A stretch of DNA of 13,197 nucleotides, taken from positions 1-13,197 of the forward strand of contig JAEDIE010000031.1 of the NCBI GenBank assembly GCA_016296775.1. The letters are read 5' to 3'. Source of the DNA: Bacilli bacterium. Lineage in GTDB: Bacteria > Bacillota_I > Bacilli_A > RFN20 > CAG-826. Below the pieces are notes generated by a model. The model was not told the DNA's origin. It made no database searches and was given only the letters and a program-made list of their open reading frames with translations. Below are positions 1 through 6,740 of this stretch, in pieces. Position 1 is the stretch's first letter. Every line of letters starts with the position of its first letter. The translations under genes and the position numbers were made by a program.

Positions 1-1
1 T

Positions 2-37
2 AAATGCGAAGTATTTGGCTGTATCAATAAAGCTTAA
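2..37 (+). CDS. possible 3' end of an upstream gene (partial)
   Basis: The frame starting at base 2 is open to a TAA at 35-37 and would encode a tail ending GCINKA. The hairpin at 46-67 follows the stop by 8 nt, which is normal spacing for a gene end and its terminator. The frame starting at base 3 is also open, to a TGA at 63-65 inside the hairpin, so the choice rests only on this spacing. No family can be named from so few residues. Confidence 0.3.
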   Translation, partial: KCEVFGCINKA

Positions 38-45
38 TGAAAGGG

Positions 46-71
46 ACTCAATCTTCAATGATTGAGTTTTT
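46..71 (+). terminator. hairpin with T-tract: terminator or 5'-UTR stem before cysQ-like gene
   Basis: A perfect 8-bp stem ACTCAATC/GATTGAGT (46-53 with 60-67) has a 6-nt loop TTCAAT and is followed by a run of five T. It looks like an intrinsic terminator for an upstream gene. It ends only 6 nt before the ATG at 78, so the next gene would have no room for its own promoter and ribosome site downstream of it. It may therefore be partial or read through, or it may act in translation. Confidence 0.55.
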
Positions 72-77
72 ATAAAT

Positions 78-854
78 ATGATGTATGAAAAAGAATTAAA
101 TGCTGCTTTAGAAGCTGCACTCAAAGCTAAAGAAGTTGTACTTAAATATTATAACGAAGGATTTGATGTTGAAATCAAAGAAGATAAAAGTCCTGTCACT
201 AATGCTGATAAAGCAAGTGACAAAATTATAAGAGATTATTTAGGTGCAAGATTTAACTATGCTTTTTTAACAGAAGAAAGCAAGGATTCGAGTGAAAGAT
301 TATCTTCAGATTATGTTTGGATTGTTGATCCGATTGATGGAACTGAAAATTATGTTCAAAGAGATGGTGAATTTACTATAAATATTGGTTTAGCTTATAA
401 ACATAAAGCAGTTTTAGGTGTTGTTCTTCTTCCTGCAAAAAATGAAATTTATTATGCTACACTTTCTCATGGAGCATATAGAATTAAAGATGGAATTACT
501 ACTAAAATCCATGTTAATGATAAAGTTGAAAACTTAACTGTTTTATGTAGTAAAAACCATATGAATGAAAAAGAAAAAGAGACTATTGAAAAACATAAAG
601 ATAGAATCAAACATATTGAAAAATTAGGAAGCAGCATTAAAGCTTGTTACATTGCTTCAGGAAAAGGAGAAATTTCTTATAGAATGAGTGCAGGAACCAA
701 AGAATGGGATACTTGTGCTTTCCAAATTATTGTTGAAGAAGCAGGTGGATTAGTTCTTAAACCAGATAGAACCCCAATAACTTACAATAGAGTTGATGTA
801 TATAATAGAGAAGGATACATAATCATTAATAGAATTGAAAACTTTTTATTTTAA
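78..854 (+). CDS. cysQ: 3'(2'),5'-bisphosphate nucleotidase, CysQ-like (inositol monophosphatase family)
   Basis: This is a 258-residue protein of the lithium-sensitive, Mg2+-dependent phosphatase superfamily. Visible motifs are SPVTNAD (about 38-44), the Glu pair of LTEES (E66/E67), the metal-binding DPIDGT (D84, D87), GEFTINIGL (97-105), GSSIKA (184-189) and EWD...EEAGG (W210, D211, about 209-224). The GEFTINI segment after DPxDGT and the KEWD motif resemble CysQ more than classical inositol monophosphatase, so the likely substrate is 3'-phosphoadenosine 5'-phosphate (pAp), which it would hydrolyse to AMP plus phosphate in the cytoplasm. Substrate choice is inference; an inositol or other sugar phosphate is possible. 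The ATG at 78 is the first start after an in-frame stop at 63-65. ATG at 81 is an alternative. No Shine-Dalgarno site lies directly upstream. lepA follows after 2 nt. Confidence 0.85.
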   Translation: MMYEKELNAALEAALKAKEVVLKYYNEGFDVEIKEDKSPVTNADKASDKIIRDYLGARFNYAFLTEESKDSSERLSSDYVWIVDPIDGTENYVQRDGEFTINIGLAYKHKAVLGVVLLPAKNEIYYATLSHGAYRIKDGITTKIHVNDKVENLTVLCSKNHMNEKEKETIEKHKDRIKHIEKLGSSIKACYIASGKGEISYRMSAGTKEWDTCAFQIIVEEAGGLVLKPDRTPITYNRVDVYNREGYIIINRIENFLF

Positions 855-856
855 TT

Positions 857-2668
857 ATGGATTATAGACAAGATAGGATTAGAAATTTTAGCATTATTGC
901 TCATATAGATCACGGAAAATCAACTTTAGCTGATCGTATTTTAGAATGCACTCATGCAGTTGAAAAAAGAGAATTAAAAGAGCAAATGTTGGATGATATG
1001 TTTCTTGAAAGAGAAAGAGGAATTACCATCAAACTTAATGCTGTAACTGTTGAATATCTTGCAGATGATGGAAATACATACGTGTTTAATTTGATTGATA
1101 CTCCTGGGCATGTCGATTTTTCTTATGAAGTTTCAAGATCTTTAGCTGCTTGTGAAGGTGCAGTTTTAGTAATTGATGCAACTCAAGGAGTTCAAGCTCA
1201 AACTTTAGCTAATACATATTTAGCTATGGATAATGATTTAGACATTGTACCAGTTATTAATAAAATAGATTTAAAAAGTGCAATGATTGAATATTGTAAA
1301 GACGAAGTTGAAGAAAAGATAGGAATTCCTAGAGAATTTGCTATTCCAGTAAGTGCAAAAACTGGAGAGAACATTAAACAAATATTAGAGTCAATTGTTC
1401 ATCATGTTAGACCTCCTAAAGGAGATATTAATAATCCTCTTAAAGCCTTAATTTTTGATTCATATTACGATTCTTATAGAGGAGTTGTGGTTTTAATTAG
1501 AATAAAAGATGGCCAAATTAAAGTTGGAGATAAAATTACTTTCATGAGAGCTAATAAAGAATACGAAGTTACTGAACTTGGTATTAGAACTCCTAACGAA
1601 GTAAAGGTCAACACTTTAAATTGTGGTGAAGTTGGATATTTATGTGCTCAAATTAAAGATATTCACGATGTTCATGTTGGTGATACTGTAACTTTATCTA
1701 ACAAAAAAGCCGATGAACCTTTACCTGGTTATAAGAAAATTAATCCAATGGTTTATAGCGGGGTTTATCCAACTGATAGTAGAAAATATAATGAATTAAA
1801 AGATGCTTTAGCAAAGTTATCTTTAAATGATGCAAGTTTAAAATACGAAACAGAAACATCAAAAGCTTTAGGATTTGGATTTAGATGTGGTTTCTTAGGT
1901 CTTTTACATATGGATGTAATTCAAGAAAGACTTGAGCATGAGTATGAATTAGATTTAATTTTAACTGCTCCTAGTGTTGTATATAAAGTTAATTTAACTG
2001 ATGGAACTACAATTTTGCTTGAAAATCCAGGTGATATGCCTGAATTAACAAAGATCAAATCTATTGAAGAACCATATGTTAAAGCTCATATAATGACACC
2101 TAAAGAATATGTTGGTCCAATTATGGAATTATGCCAAGAAAAAAGAGGAAGTTATGTCGATTTAGAATATTTTGATGAACAAAGAGTTAATGTAATTTAC
2201 GATATTCCTTTAAGTGAAATAATATATAATTTCTTTGACAAATTAAAAAGTTACACTAAAGGTTATGCCTCATTGGATTATGAATTTTTAGAATATCGAG
2301 TTTCTAATTTAGCTAAAATGGATATTTTATTAAATGGTGATGTTATTGATGCTTTAAGTAGCATCGTTTATAAACCATTTGCCTATAATAGAGGATTAAA
2401 ACTTGTTTCTAAATTAAAAGAAGTTATTCCTCGTCAACAATTTGAAATACCAGTACAAGCAGCAATTAATGGAAAAATTATAGCAAGAGCTGACATTAAA
2501 TCGGTTAGAAAAGATGTCCTCGCTAAATGTTATGGTGGAGATATAACTAGAAAGAAGAAATTGTTAGAAAAGCAAAAGGAAGGAAAAAAGAGAATGAAGT
2601 CTATTGGAAGTGTTGATGTTCCTCAAGAAGCTTTTATGTCCTTACTTTCTATTGATGATGATGAATAA
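857..2668 (+). CDS. lepA: elongation factor 4 (LepA), ribosomal back-translocase GTPase
   Basis: A full-length 603-residue translational GTPase. EF4 binds ribosomes and is reported to promote back-translocation or to help initiation and 30S assembly. The G1 loop AHIDHGKST is at 15-23, switch I RERGITIK at 52-59, G3 DTPGH at 81-85, G4 NKID at 135-138 and G5 SAK at 166-168. The LepA-specific C-terminus is present, with KRMKSIGSVDVPQEAF just before the end. The N-terminus starts close to RIRNFSIIAHIDHGKS, as is typical of LepA, which supports ATG 857. No Shine-Dalgarno sequence is visible upstream and the previous stop is only 2 nt away, so translation is probably coupled to the cysQ-like gene. 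After the stop a weak 5-bp stem (2668-2685) precedes a T-rich stretch at 2691-2703, a possible weak terminator. Confidence 0.97.
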   Translation: MDYRQDRIRNFSIIAHIDHGKSTLADRILECTHAVEKRELKEQMLDDMFLERERGITIKLNAVTVEYLADDGNTYVFNLIDTPGHVDFSYEVSRSLAACEGAVLVIDATQGVQAQTLANTYLAMDNDLDIVPVINKIDLKSAMIEYCKDEVEEKIGIPREFAIPVSAKTGENIKQILESIVHHVRPPKGDINNPLKALIFDSYYDSYRGVVVLIRIKDGQIKVGDKITFMRANKEYEVTELGIRTPNEVKVNTLNCGEVGYLCAQIKDIHDVHVGDTVTLSNKKADEPLPGYKKINPMVYSGVYPTDSRKYNELKDALAKLSLNDASLKYETETSKALGFGFRCGFLGLLHMDVIQERLEHEYELDLILTAPSVVYKVNLTDGTTILLENPGDMPELTKIKSIEEPYVKAHIMTPKEYVGPIMELCQEKRGSYVDLEYFDEQRVNVIYDIPLSEIIYNFFDKLKSYTKGYASLDYEFLEYRVSNLAKMDILLNGDVIDALSSIVYKPFAYNRGLKLVSKLKEVIPRQQFEIPVQAAINGKIIARADIKSVRKDVLAKCYGGDITRKKKLLEKQKEGKKRMKSIGSVDVPQEAFMSLLSIDDDE

Positions 2669-2713
2669 ATACTAATAATTGTATTAAATATTTTTTATTT
2701 TTTGATATGGAAC

Positions 2714-2719
2714 TATAAT
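2714..2719 (+). promoter_or_regulatory. candidate -10 box for the secreted-protein operon
   Basis: A perfect TATAAT lies 20 nt before the operon's first ATG. At a 17-nt spacing the -35 position holds only a T-run (2691-2696), so the -35 match is poor. In such A+T-rich DNA a TATAAT can occur by chance. Confidence 0.35.
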
Positions 2720-2726
2720 ATTTTAT

Positions 2727-2733
2727 AGGGGGG
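2727..2733 (+). promoter_or_regulatory. strong Shine-Dalgarno site that sets the start at 2739
   Basis: AGGGGGG followed by TGATT closely mimics the 16S-complementary AGGAGGTGAT. It overlaps a possible GTG start at 2733 and sits 5 nt before ATG 2739, so the ATG is the likely start. Confidence 0.7.
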
Positions 2734-2738
2734 TGATT

Positions 2739-3716
2739 ATGAATAAAAAATTTTTAATTTTATTTTCATTATCTTTTTTATGTTTAGGATATTCTACAAC
2801 ATTTAATTATAATATTTCAGGTAATACAAAATATTCTACTAGAAATATTTTAAATGAAAATAAACCATTAATAAAACAAACAAAAATTTCTGATTTTACC
2901 ACATTTACTACTGAACCAAGTTATGATTATGTAACAACTCCAAATGGCAGTGAAGTTCCAGTACAAACTAATGAGGAGCTTTCTAATTCTACAATTATCG
3001 AATACGATAGTTACATTGATGAATTATATCCTGATGCTATTAGACTAAGAAGTGCATCTTCTTTATATAATTGCCATTCTTATGCATGGTATAGTCAAAG
3101 TATTGCAAATATTTATTGGATGAATAATCCGTCAAAATATTATGAAGATTTAAGCTATATTTCAACAACGTCTCCTCAGATTGGTGATATAGTATGCTAC
3201 TTTAATGACAATGGAACAAGCGATATAAATGATGATAGCAATGTACATTCAGGAATTATTGTTGGTACAAATAATAATAACCCTAATTCTTCATTAAATA
3301 ATTTAAACACTTATGTTGTTGAATCAAAATGGGGAAGGTATGGCTTATATAGACATAGAGGTGATTATTGTCTTTATATTGATGATGGAAGTGTTTCATA
3401 TATTAAATATTTTAAAAGACATTCCACTCACTCGTTTGATTATACTTATGAATGGTTAGATTATACTAAGCATAAGGCAATTTGTGAATGTGGTGAGTAT
3501 GAACAAACTCCGCATGTTGTGCAGGCAGGATCTTTAACTAGTCCATATAGTAGATGTTTTTTATGTGGCGGACTTGTTAGAGTGGGTATTACTCATTATT
3601 CTTCAAGAAAACTAAAAACGACTAAAAATGGTAGTTATATTTTACCTAATGGTGTAATAGTATTGGTAGATGAAGATATTGAATTATATTTTAGAGGGGA
3701 GTTAGTTTTTGAATAA
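2739..3716 (+). CDS. secreted papain-fold (CHAP/NlpC-like) cysteine hydrolase with C-terminal Cys-rich module
   Basis: From ATG 2739 the protein has 325 residues. Residues 1-20 form a signal peptide (KK, then a hydrophobic core, with no lipobox). A Ser/Thr/Asn-rich linker runs to about 105. The catalytic-like domain spans about 108-225: YNCHSYAWY with Cys112, the GDIVCYF strand, VHSGIIVG with His170, and VVESKWG with Glu195. The order Cys-His-polar residue is that of CHAP/NlpC amidases and peptidases; family assignment is from motif order only. Residues 229-282 carry C249-x-C251 and C273-x-x-C276, a zinc-ribbon-like set, and the tail (about 300-325) has an LPNGVIVLVDEDIE motif. The likely site of action is outside the membrane, on peptidoglycan or a peptide. 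The stop overlaps the next gene by 8 nt, so it probably works with the lipoproteins that follow. An exported toxin-like hydrolase is an alternative role. Confidence 0.7.
   Translation: MNKKFLILFSLSFLCLGYSTTFNYNISGNTKYSTRNILNENKPLIKQTKISDFTTFTTEPSYDYVTTPNGSEVPVQTNEELSNSTIIEYDSYIDELYPDAIRLRSASSLYNCHSYAWYSQSIANIYWMNNPSKYYEDLSYISTTSPQIGDIVCYFNDNGTSDINDDSNVHSGIIVGTNNNNPNSSLNNLNTYVVESKWGRYGLYRHRGDYCLYIDDGSVSYIKYFKRHSTHSFDYTYEWLDYTKHKAICECGEYEQTPHVVQAGSLTSPYSRCFLCGGLVRVGITHYSSRKLKTTKNGSYILPNGVIVLVDEDIELYFRGELVFE
3693..3701 (+). promoter_or_regulatory. Shine-Dalgarno site supporting a TTG start at 3709
   Basis: AGAGGGGAG ends 7 nt before TTG 3709 but 16 nt before ATG 3718. The spacing favours the TTG as the working start. 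Confidence 0.6.
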
Positions 3717-4188
3717 TATGAATAAAAATAGATACTTTTATATATTTTCTTTGTTTACTGTTTTAAGTATTTTAACTTCATGTTCTAATAATAAACTTTA
3801 TAATGATAGGAAAAGCAATGAACTAGTTAAAGAGGATATAGTTTCAATAACATTAAAACAAGACGATTATTTAGGTAAAAAAGTCATAATTAAAGAAGAA
3901 AATGAAATTGAAGAAATATCATCTATAATTTTTAAATTAACTGAAGAAGATAATATAAATAAAAAGAACACATCTTTTGTTAATGATAGAAAAAATATTG
4001 AATTTTATTCAGATCTTGCTTTTGAATTTCAAATTTCAATATGTTCAAAAGATTACAAATTTAACTTTTATACATATTCAAAAGAATTAGTTTTTTATGA
4101 ACTAGTAAAAGAAAAATATGTGGCATTTAATGGTGATATAGAAACTTATCAATTGCTTAGAGCTTATTTAGGAGACACATATGAATAG
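3709..4188 (+). CDS. small lipoprotein A of the hydrolase operon, function unknown
   Basis: I do not recognise the family. With the TTG start the protein has 159 residues; from ATG 3718 it would have 156. Residues 1-24 are a lipoprotein signal peptide with lipobox LTSC and lipidated Cys25, so the mature protein should be anchored on the outer face of the membrane. The mature part has a DIVSITLKQ strand-like segment, a Glu/Lys-rich stretch, an isoleucine-rich helix, then alternating strand-like segments and the ending YVAFNGDIETYQLL. This ending resembles CFNGSIENYNLI in the next protein, so the two are probably diverged paralogues. The gene overlaps the hydrolase by 8 nt and the next lipoprotein by 8 nt, a sign of translational coupling. 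An inhibitor, chaperone or surface partner of the hydrolase is possible; nothing in the sequence proves it. Confidence 0.75.
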   Translation: MNNMNKNRYFYIFSLFTVLSILTSCSNNKLYNDRKSNELVKEDIVSITLKQDDYLGKKVIIKEENEIEEISSIIFKLTEEDNINKKNTSFVNDRKNIEFYSDLAFEFQISICSKDYKFNFYTYSKELVFYELVKEKYVAFNGDIETYQLLRAYLGDTYE

Positions 4189-4612
4189 GAAATTATTACT
4201 AATTTTACCATTAATATTGTTATCAAGTTGTAGTAACACAACTAGTAAAGAACAATCATTTAAATTAATAGAAGAAAACAGGATCTTTTCGATTGTAAAT
4301 TTTAAAGATTCATTTTCTTCTATTAATATTTCAATTATTGAGCGTGACACGATTCATAAATTTTATACTCTCTTTAGTGAAGTAGTAAATGAAAATAATC
4401 TAAATGTTGAATTATCAAATTCTACTGATAATATTGATTGGGGATATAATTATTTTCATGGACATTTTGTAAATGTATATTTAAAGATCGAATTTAAATA
4501 CTTCTATTCTTCTGATAACTACGTAATTTACATTGAACAAAATAATGTTATATATTGTTTCAATGGATCTATAGAAAACTATAACTTGATTATTAATATT
4601 GAAGGTGATTGA
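4181..4612 (+). CDS. small lipoprotein B of the hydrolase operon, function unknown
   Basis: This is a 143-residue protein of unrecognised family. The signal peptide is short and clear, with the lipobox LSSC at 14-17 and Cys17 as the lipidation site. The mature domain has the same order as lipoprotein A: an early FSIVNFK strand, a helix around HKFYTLFSEV, then aromatic-rich strands and the closing FNGSIENYNLI. Mature size is about 127 residues. AGGAGA at 4170-4175 lies 5 nt before ATG 4181, and the gene overlaps the previous stop by 8 nt. It ends with TGA, read as a stop under the standard code used by the neighbours. The next gene starts 1 nt after. Confidence 0.75.
   Translation: MNRKLLLILPLILLSSCSNTTSKEQSFKLIEENRIFSIVNFKDSFSSINISIIERDTIHKFYTLFSEVVNENNLNVELSNSTDNIDWGYNYFHGHFVNVYLKIEFKYFYSSDNYVIYIEQNNVIYCFNGSIENYNLIINIEGD
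4602..4607 (+). promoter_or_regulatory. Shine-Dalgarno site supporting ATG 4614
   Basis: AAGGTG (followed by ATT) ends 6 nt before ATG 4614. The TTG at 4599 lies upstream of this site and would put the site inside the reading frame, so ATG 4614 is preferred. Confidence 0.65.
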
Positions 4613-4613
4613 T

Positions 4614-5069
4614 ATGAAAAAAATGCGTAAATCCCTATTATTTTTACAAATATTTCCATTATTATTTGGGTGTAAAAATACAATTGATTTATCTTCTAAA
4701 ATAGATGAGCTACTTGTTTCAAGAGATAATGTTAATCATATTACTATTTATGATATCTATTTTTCTTCAAATTCTTATAAAGAAAATGGTCCATTTAGAG
4801 CAAAACAAATGTATGATAAAATTACTTCATTTCTAAAAGAAAATAATTATGATGAAGAAATGACTAAGTTAGTTAATAGTGATAATGGTGAAAAATTAAC
4901 TAATATGTATACTGGAATTAACGTATTAATTTTTGGTAGTAATGATTTTAAAACTAGTATATATATTACTAAATATGGTTATACATATTTAACAAGAGTT
5001 CATTATGATGCTTTAGTTTTTAATTCAACTGGTGAATTATATTCATATTTATATAGTTATATAAATTAA
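4614..5069 (+). CDS. small lipoprotein C of the hydrolase operon, function unknown
   Basis: From ATG 4614 the protein has 151 residues. The basic start MKKMRK, a hydrophobic core and LLFGC (Cys20) make a lipoprotein signal; Phe at the -2 position of the lipobox is slightly unusual. The mature part has an early HITIYDIYF strand, a helix around MYDKITSFLKENN, a strand pair near INVLIFG and TSIYIT, and a tyrosine-rich end. The layout is like lipoproteins A and B but residue identity is low, so common descent is only a suggestion. It is the last gene of the operon; a strong hairpin terminator begins 9 nt after its stop. Confidence 0.72.
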   Translation: MKKMRKSLLFLQIFPLLFGCKNTIDLSSKIDELLVSRDNVNHITIYDIYFSSNSYKENGPFRAKQMYDKITSFLKENNYDEEMTKLVNSDNGEKLTNMYTGINVLIFGSNDFKTSIYITKYGYTYLTRVHYDALVFNSTGELYSYLYSYIN

Positions 5070-5077
5070 AATAGAAG

Positions 5078-5106
5078 AAAAATGCACCTATATAAGGTGC
5101 ATTTTT
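5078..5106. terminator. bidirectional intrinsic terminator between convergent operons
   Basis: A perfect 12-bp stem (5078-5089 with 5095-5106), with the GC-rich core TGCACCT/AGGTGCA and a 5-nt loop ATATA, is flanked by A-tract and T-tract. It therefore ends in a U-run when read from either side. It serves the lipoprotein operon on the plus strand and the uracil permease on the minus strand. Confidence 0.9.
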
Positions 5107-5133
5107 AATTAATTTGTTTGATATATTAAAGAA

Positions 5134-6567
5134 TTATTCTATTTCTTTTGGTTCTTCTTTTTTCTTATCTCTTAAAATGAGGTTTAGAATTATTCCTAAA
5201 AACATAGCTACAGCAATTTTTGTAATTTCAATAACTGGATTATCAGCTGGACCAAATTTTAAAGCTAATCCTCCAATTCCAACAACTAATATAACAGAAG
5301 CAATAATAATATTTTTAGATTTACTAAAATCTATTTTTTCTTTAATTAAAATTTTAATTCCGCTTGAAGCAATAAATCCATAAAGGATAAGGGAAATTCC
5401 TCCAGTTACACAAGAAGGTATTGTTTGAAGTAAAGCAGTAAATGGAGTAAAGAATCCAATAAATATTGTCATAGCACTTGCTAATATAATTACATTAACA
5501 CTTGCAACTTTTGTCATACCAATTACAGCAACGTTTTCTCCATAAGTAGTATTAGCGGCTCCACATAATGCCCCGCTTACTGCAGTAGCAACTCCATCAC
5601 CAAGTAAGGTTCTTGTCATACCAGGTTCATCATTTAATAAATCTTTATTAATAATATTTCCTAAATTTTTATGATCTCCGATATGTTCACAAATAGTAAC
5701 AAATGCAACAGGAATAAATAGAAGTGCAACTTCACCAATTGTTGCCCAATCAAATGAACTTATTTCATTAAACTTTAAGAAAATAAATGATTCAGGATCG
5801 TTTGGAACAAAGATTTTATAGTTGAAGAAACTAGCAATTCCAATTTTATCTGCACTAAATATATTAATTAATGGTGTAAAATCAACTATTTTAAAATAGT
5901 CATTATTAAATCCATAATAACCAATTGCGGTAAATAAAACAGCAGCGATATATCCACTTGCCATACCAATTACAAAAGGAACAAGAGCTACCATCTTTTT
6001 TCCATAATGAGAAGAAAGAGCAGTTGTTACAAGACCAATTAAACCACAAACTATTGCAATTAGGTTATATTCTTGTCCACTTCCACTAGCTGATGTAAGA
6101 TTTGAAACAGCACTTGAAGCAAGTCCTAAACCAATTACCATAATGATAGGTCCAATAACAATTGGAGGAAGTAATTTATTAAGCCAATTAGTTCCTACAA
6201 ATTTAATTATTAAAGCAACTAAACAATATACAATACCTACCATAACCATACCTAAAATTAAGGCTAGGTAGTTGTTTCCAGTTTGATTTCCTATTAATCC
6301 AACAGCTAAAGCTGAACTCATTGGTGCTAAATAGGCAAATGAACTAGAAAGAAATACAGGTGATTTTTTCTTTGTAAATAAAATGTAACATAATGTACCA
6401 ATTCCAGCTGAAATTAAAGTAGGTGCAACTGGAAGGCCTGTAAGAAATGGTACAGTAATACATGCTACTAACATTGCTAAGATATGTTGAATAGCAAATA
6501 AAATCCAATCTTTAATCTTTTTTGGATTTTCATTAACGTCTAAGACTAACTTAGTTTCATTTTCCAT
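5134..6567 (-). CDS. uraA: uracil permease (NCS2 family, UraA/PyrP-like)
   Basis: A 477-residue multi-pass membrane transporter that likely imports uracil with protons for pyrimidine salvage. Family landmarks are the N-terminal QHILAM (27-32), the LSSSFAYLAP stretch (73-82), CEHIGDH (293-299) with Glu294, and TTYGENVAVIGMT (340-352) with Glu344. The two glutamates match the uracil-contacting residues of E. coli UraA. CVTGGISLILYGFIASSG matches the conserved end region. It is longer than UraA (about 430 residues), mainly through an extra loop at about 215-275 before the CEHIGD helix. The start is set at 6567 rather than an upstream ATG because AAAGGAGGG (6584-6576) lies 8 nt before it. An intrinsic terminator and a leader ORF lie just upstream and suggest attenuation. 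Xanthine as substrate is less likely given the UraA-like motifs. Confidence 0.9.
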   Translation of the reverse strand: MENETKLVLDVNENPKKIKDWILFAIQHILAMLVACITVPFLTGLPVAPTLISAGIGTLCYILFTKKKSPVFLSSSFAYLAPMSSALAVGLIGNQTGNNYLALILGMVMVGIVYCLVALIIKFVGTNWLNKLLPPIVIGPIIMVIGLGLASSAVSNLTSASGSGQEYNLIAIVCGLIGLVTTALSSHYGKKMVALVPFVIGMASGYIAAVLFTAIGYYGFNNDYFKIVDFTPLINIFSADKIGIASFFNYKIFVPNDPESFIFLKFNEISSFDWATIGEVALLFIPVAFVTICEHIGDHKNLGNIINKDLLNDEPGMTRTLLGDGVATAVSGALCGAANTTYGENVAVIGMTKVASVNVIILASAMTIFIGFFTPFTALLQTIPSCVTGGISLILYGFIASSGIKILIKEKIDFSKSKNIIIASVILVVGIGGLALKFGPADNPVIEITKIAVAMFLGIILNLILRDKKKEEPKEIE

Positions 6568-6594
6568 TTTTCTCTCCCTCCTTTGAAAATGATT

Positions 6595-6626
6595 AAAAAA
6601 AAGAGTTGGCACTAATAGCCAACTCT
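6595..6626 (-). terminator. attenuator: intrinsic terminator in the leader of the uracil permease
   Basis: Read on the minus strand, AGAGTTGGC (6626-6618) pairs perfectly over 9 bp with GCCAACTCT (6610-6602) around a 7-nt loop, and a T-run follows at 6602-6595. It ends only about 28 nt before the permease start, so it must control read-through into that gene rather than end an upstream one. No other minus-strand gene lies upstream except the leader ORF. Confidence 0.88.
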
Positions 6627-6734
6627 AGATTTTAAATTTAATAGTAATAACAACAAATTATCGATTTTAGAGGAAATAATACCCCTTACAATATTAGTTA
6701 GTTGGATATCTTTTCTCTTAATCTTATAACTCAT
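6612..6734 (-). CDS. leader peptide of the uracil permease attenuator (40 aa)
   Basis: A small ORF not expected from routine gene calling. It begins MSYKIKRKDIQL and ends NLKSRVGY. Six consecutive leucine codons (TTG TTG TTA TTA CTA TTA, 6656-6639) form a U-rich stretch, with another TTA at 6635-6633. The start ATG (6734-6732) has a Shine-Dalgarno site, CAAGGTA (6747-6741), at good spacing. The stop TAG (6614-6612) falls within the loop of the terminator hairpin, so a ribosome that reaches the end would cover the left arm and block the hairpin. This matches the pyrBI leader of E. coli: low UTP makes RNA polymerase pause in the U-rich tract, the ribosome catches up and termination fails. A leucine-sensing leader is the alternative, but it does not fit the downstream gene. 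Confidence 0.7.
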   Translation of the reverse strand: MSYKIKRKDIQLTNIVRGIISSKIDNLLLLLLNLKSRVGY

Positions 6735-6740
6735 TTTTCT

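Noticed and set aside
3..65. Second possible end of an upstream gene, in frame with base 3
   Set aside because: Its stop lies inside the hairpin at 46-67, a less natural arrangement than a stop at 37 just before the hairpin; it cannot be excluded.
2733..2738. GTG start for the secreted hydrolase
   Set aside because: The GTG overlaps the strong Shine-Dalgarno site itself; ATG 2739 has the right spacing and leads straight into the signal peptide.
4168..4350. Minus-strand open frame of 60 codons
   Set aside because: It lies entirely antisense to lipoproteins A and B, which have clear start sites and lipoboxes, and shows no domain or ribosome site.
4610..4612. TGA read as tryptophan (Mycoplasma code)
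   Set aside because: Conserved genes use TGG for Trp and have no in-frame TGA; the TGA here sits right at a Shine-Dalgarno/ATG junction, as expected for a stop.
5114..5383. Plus-strand open frame of 89 codons
   Set aside because: It is antisense to the conserved C-terminal part of the uracil permease.
6568..6612. Upstream start of the uracil permease adding 15 residues
   Set aside because: The extension is encoded across the terminator hairpin and the Shine-Dalgarno site; ATG 6567 has the ribosome site and family-like N-terminus.
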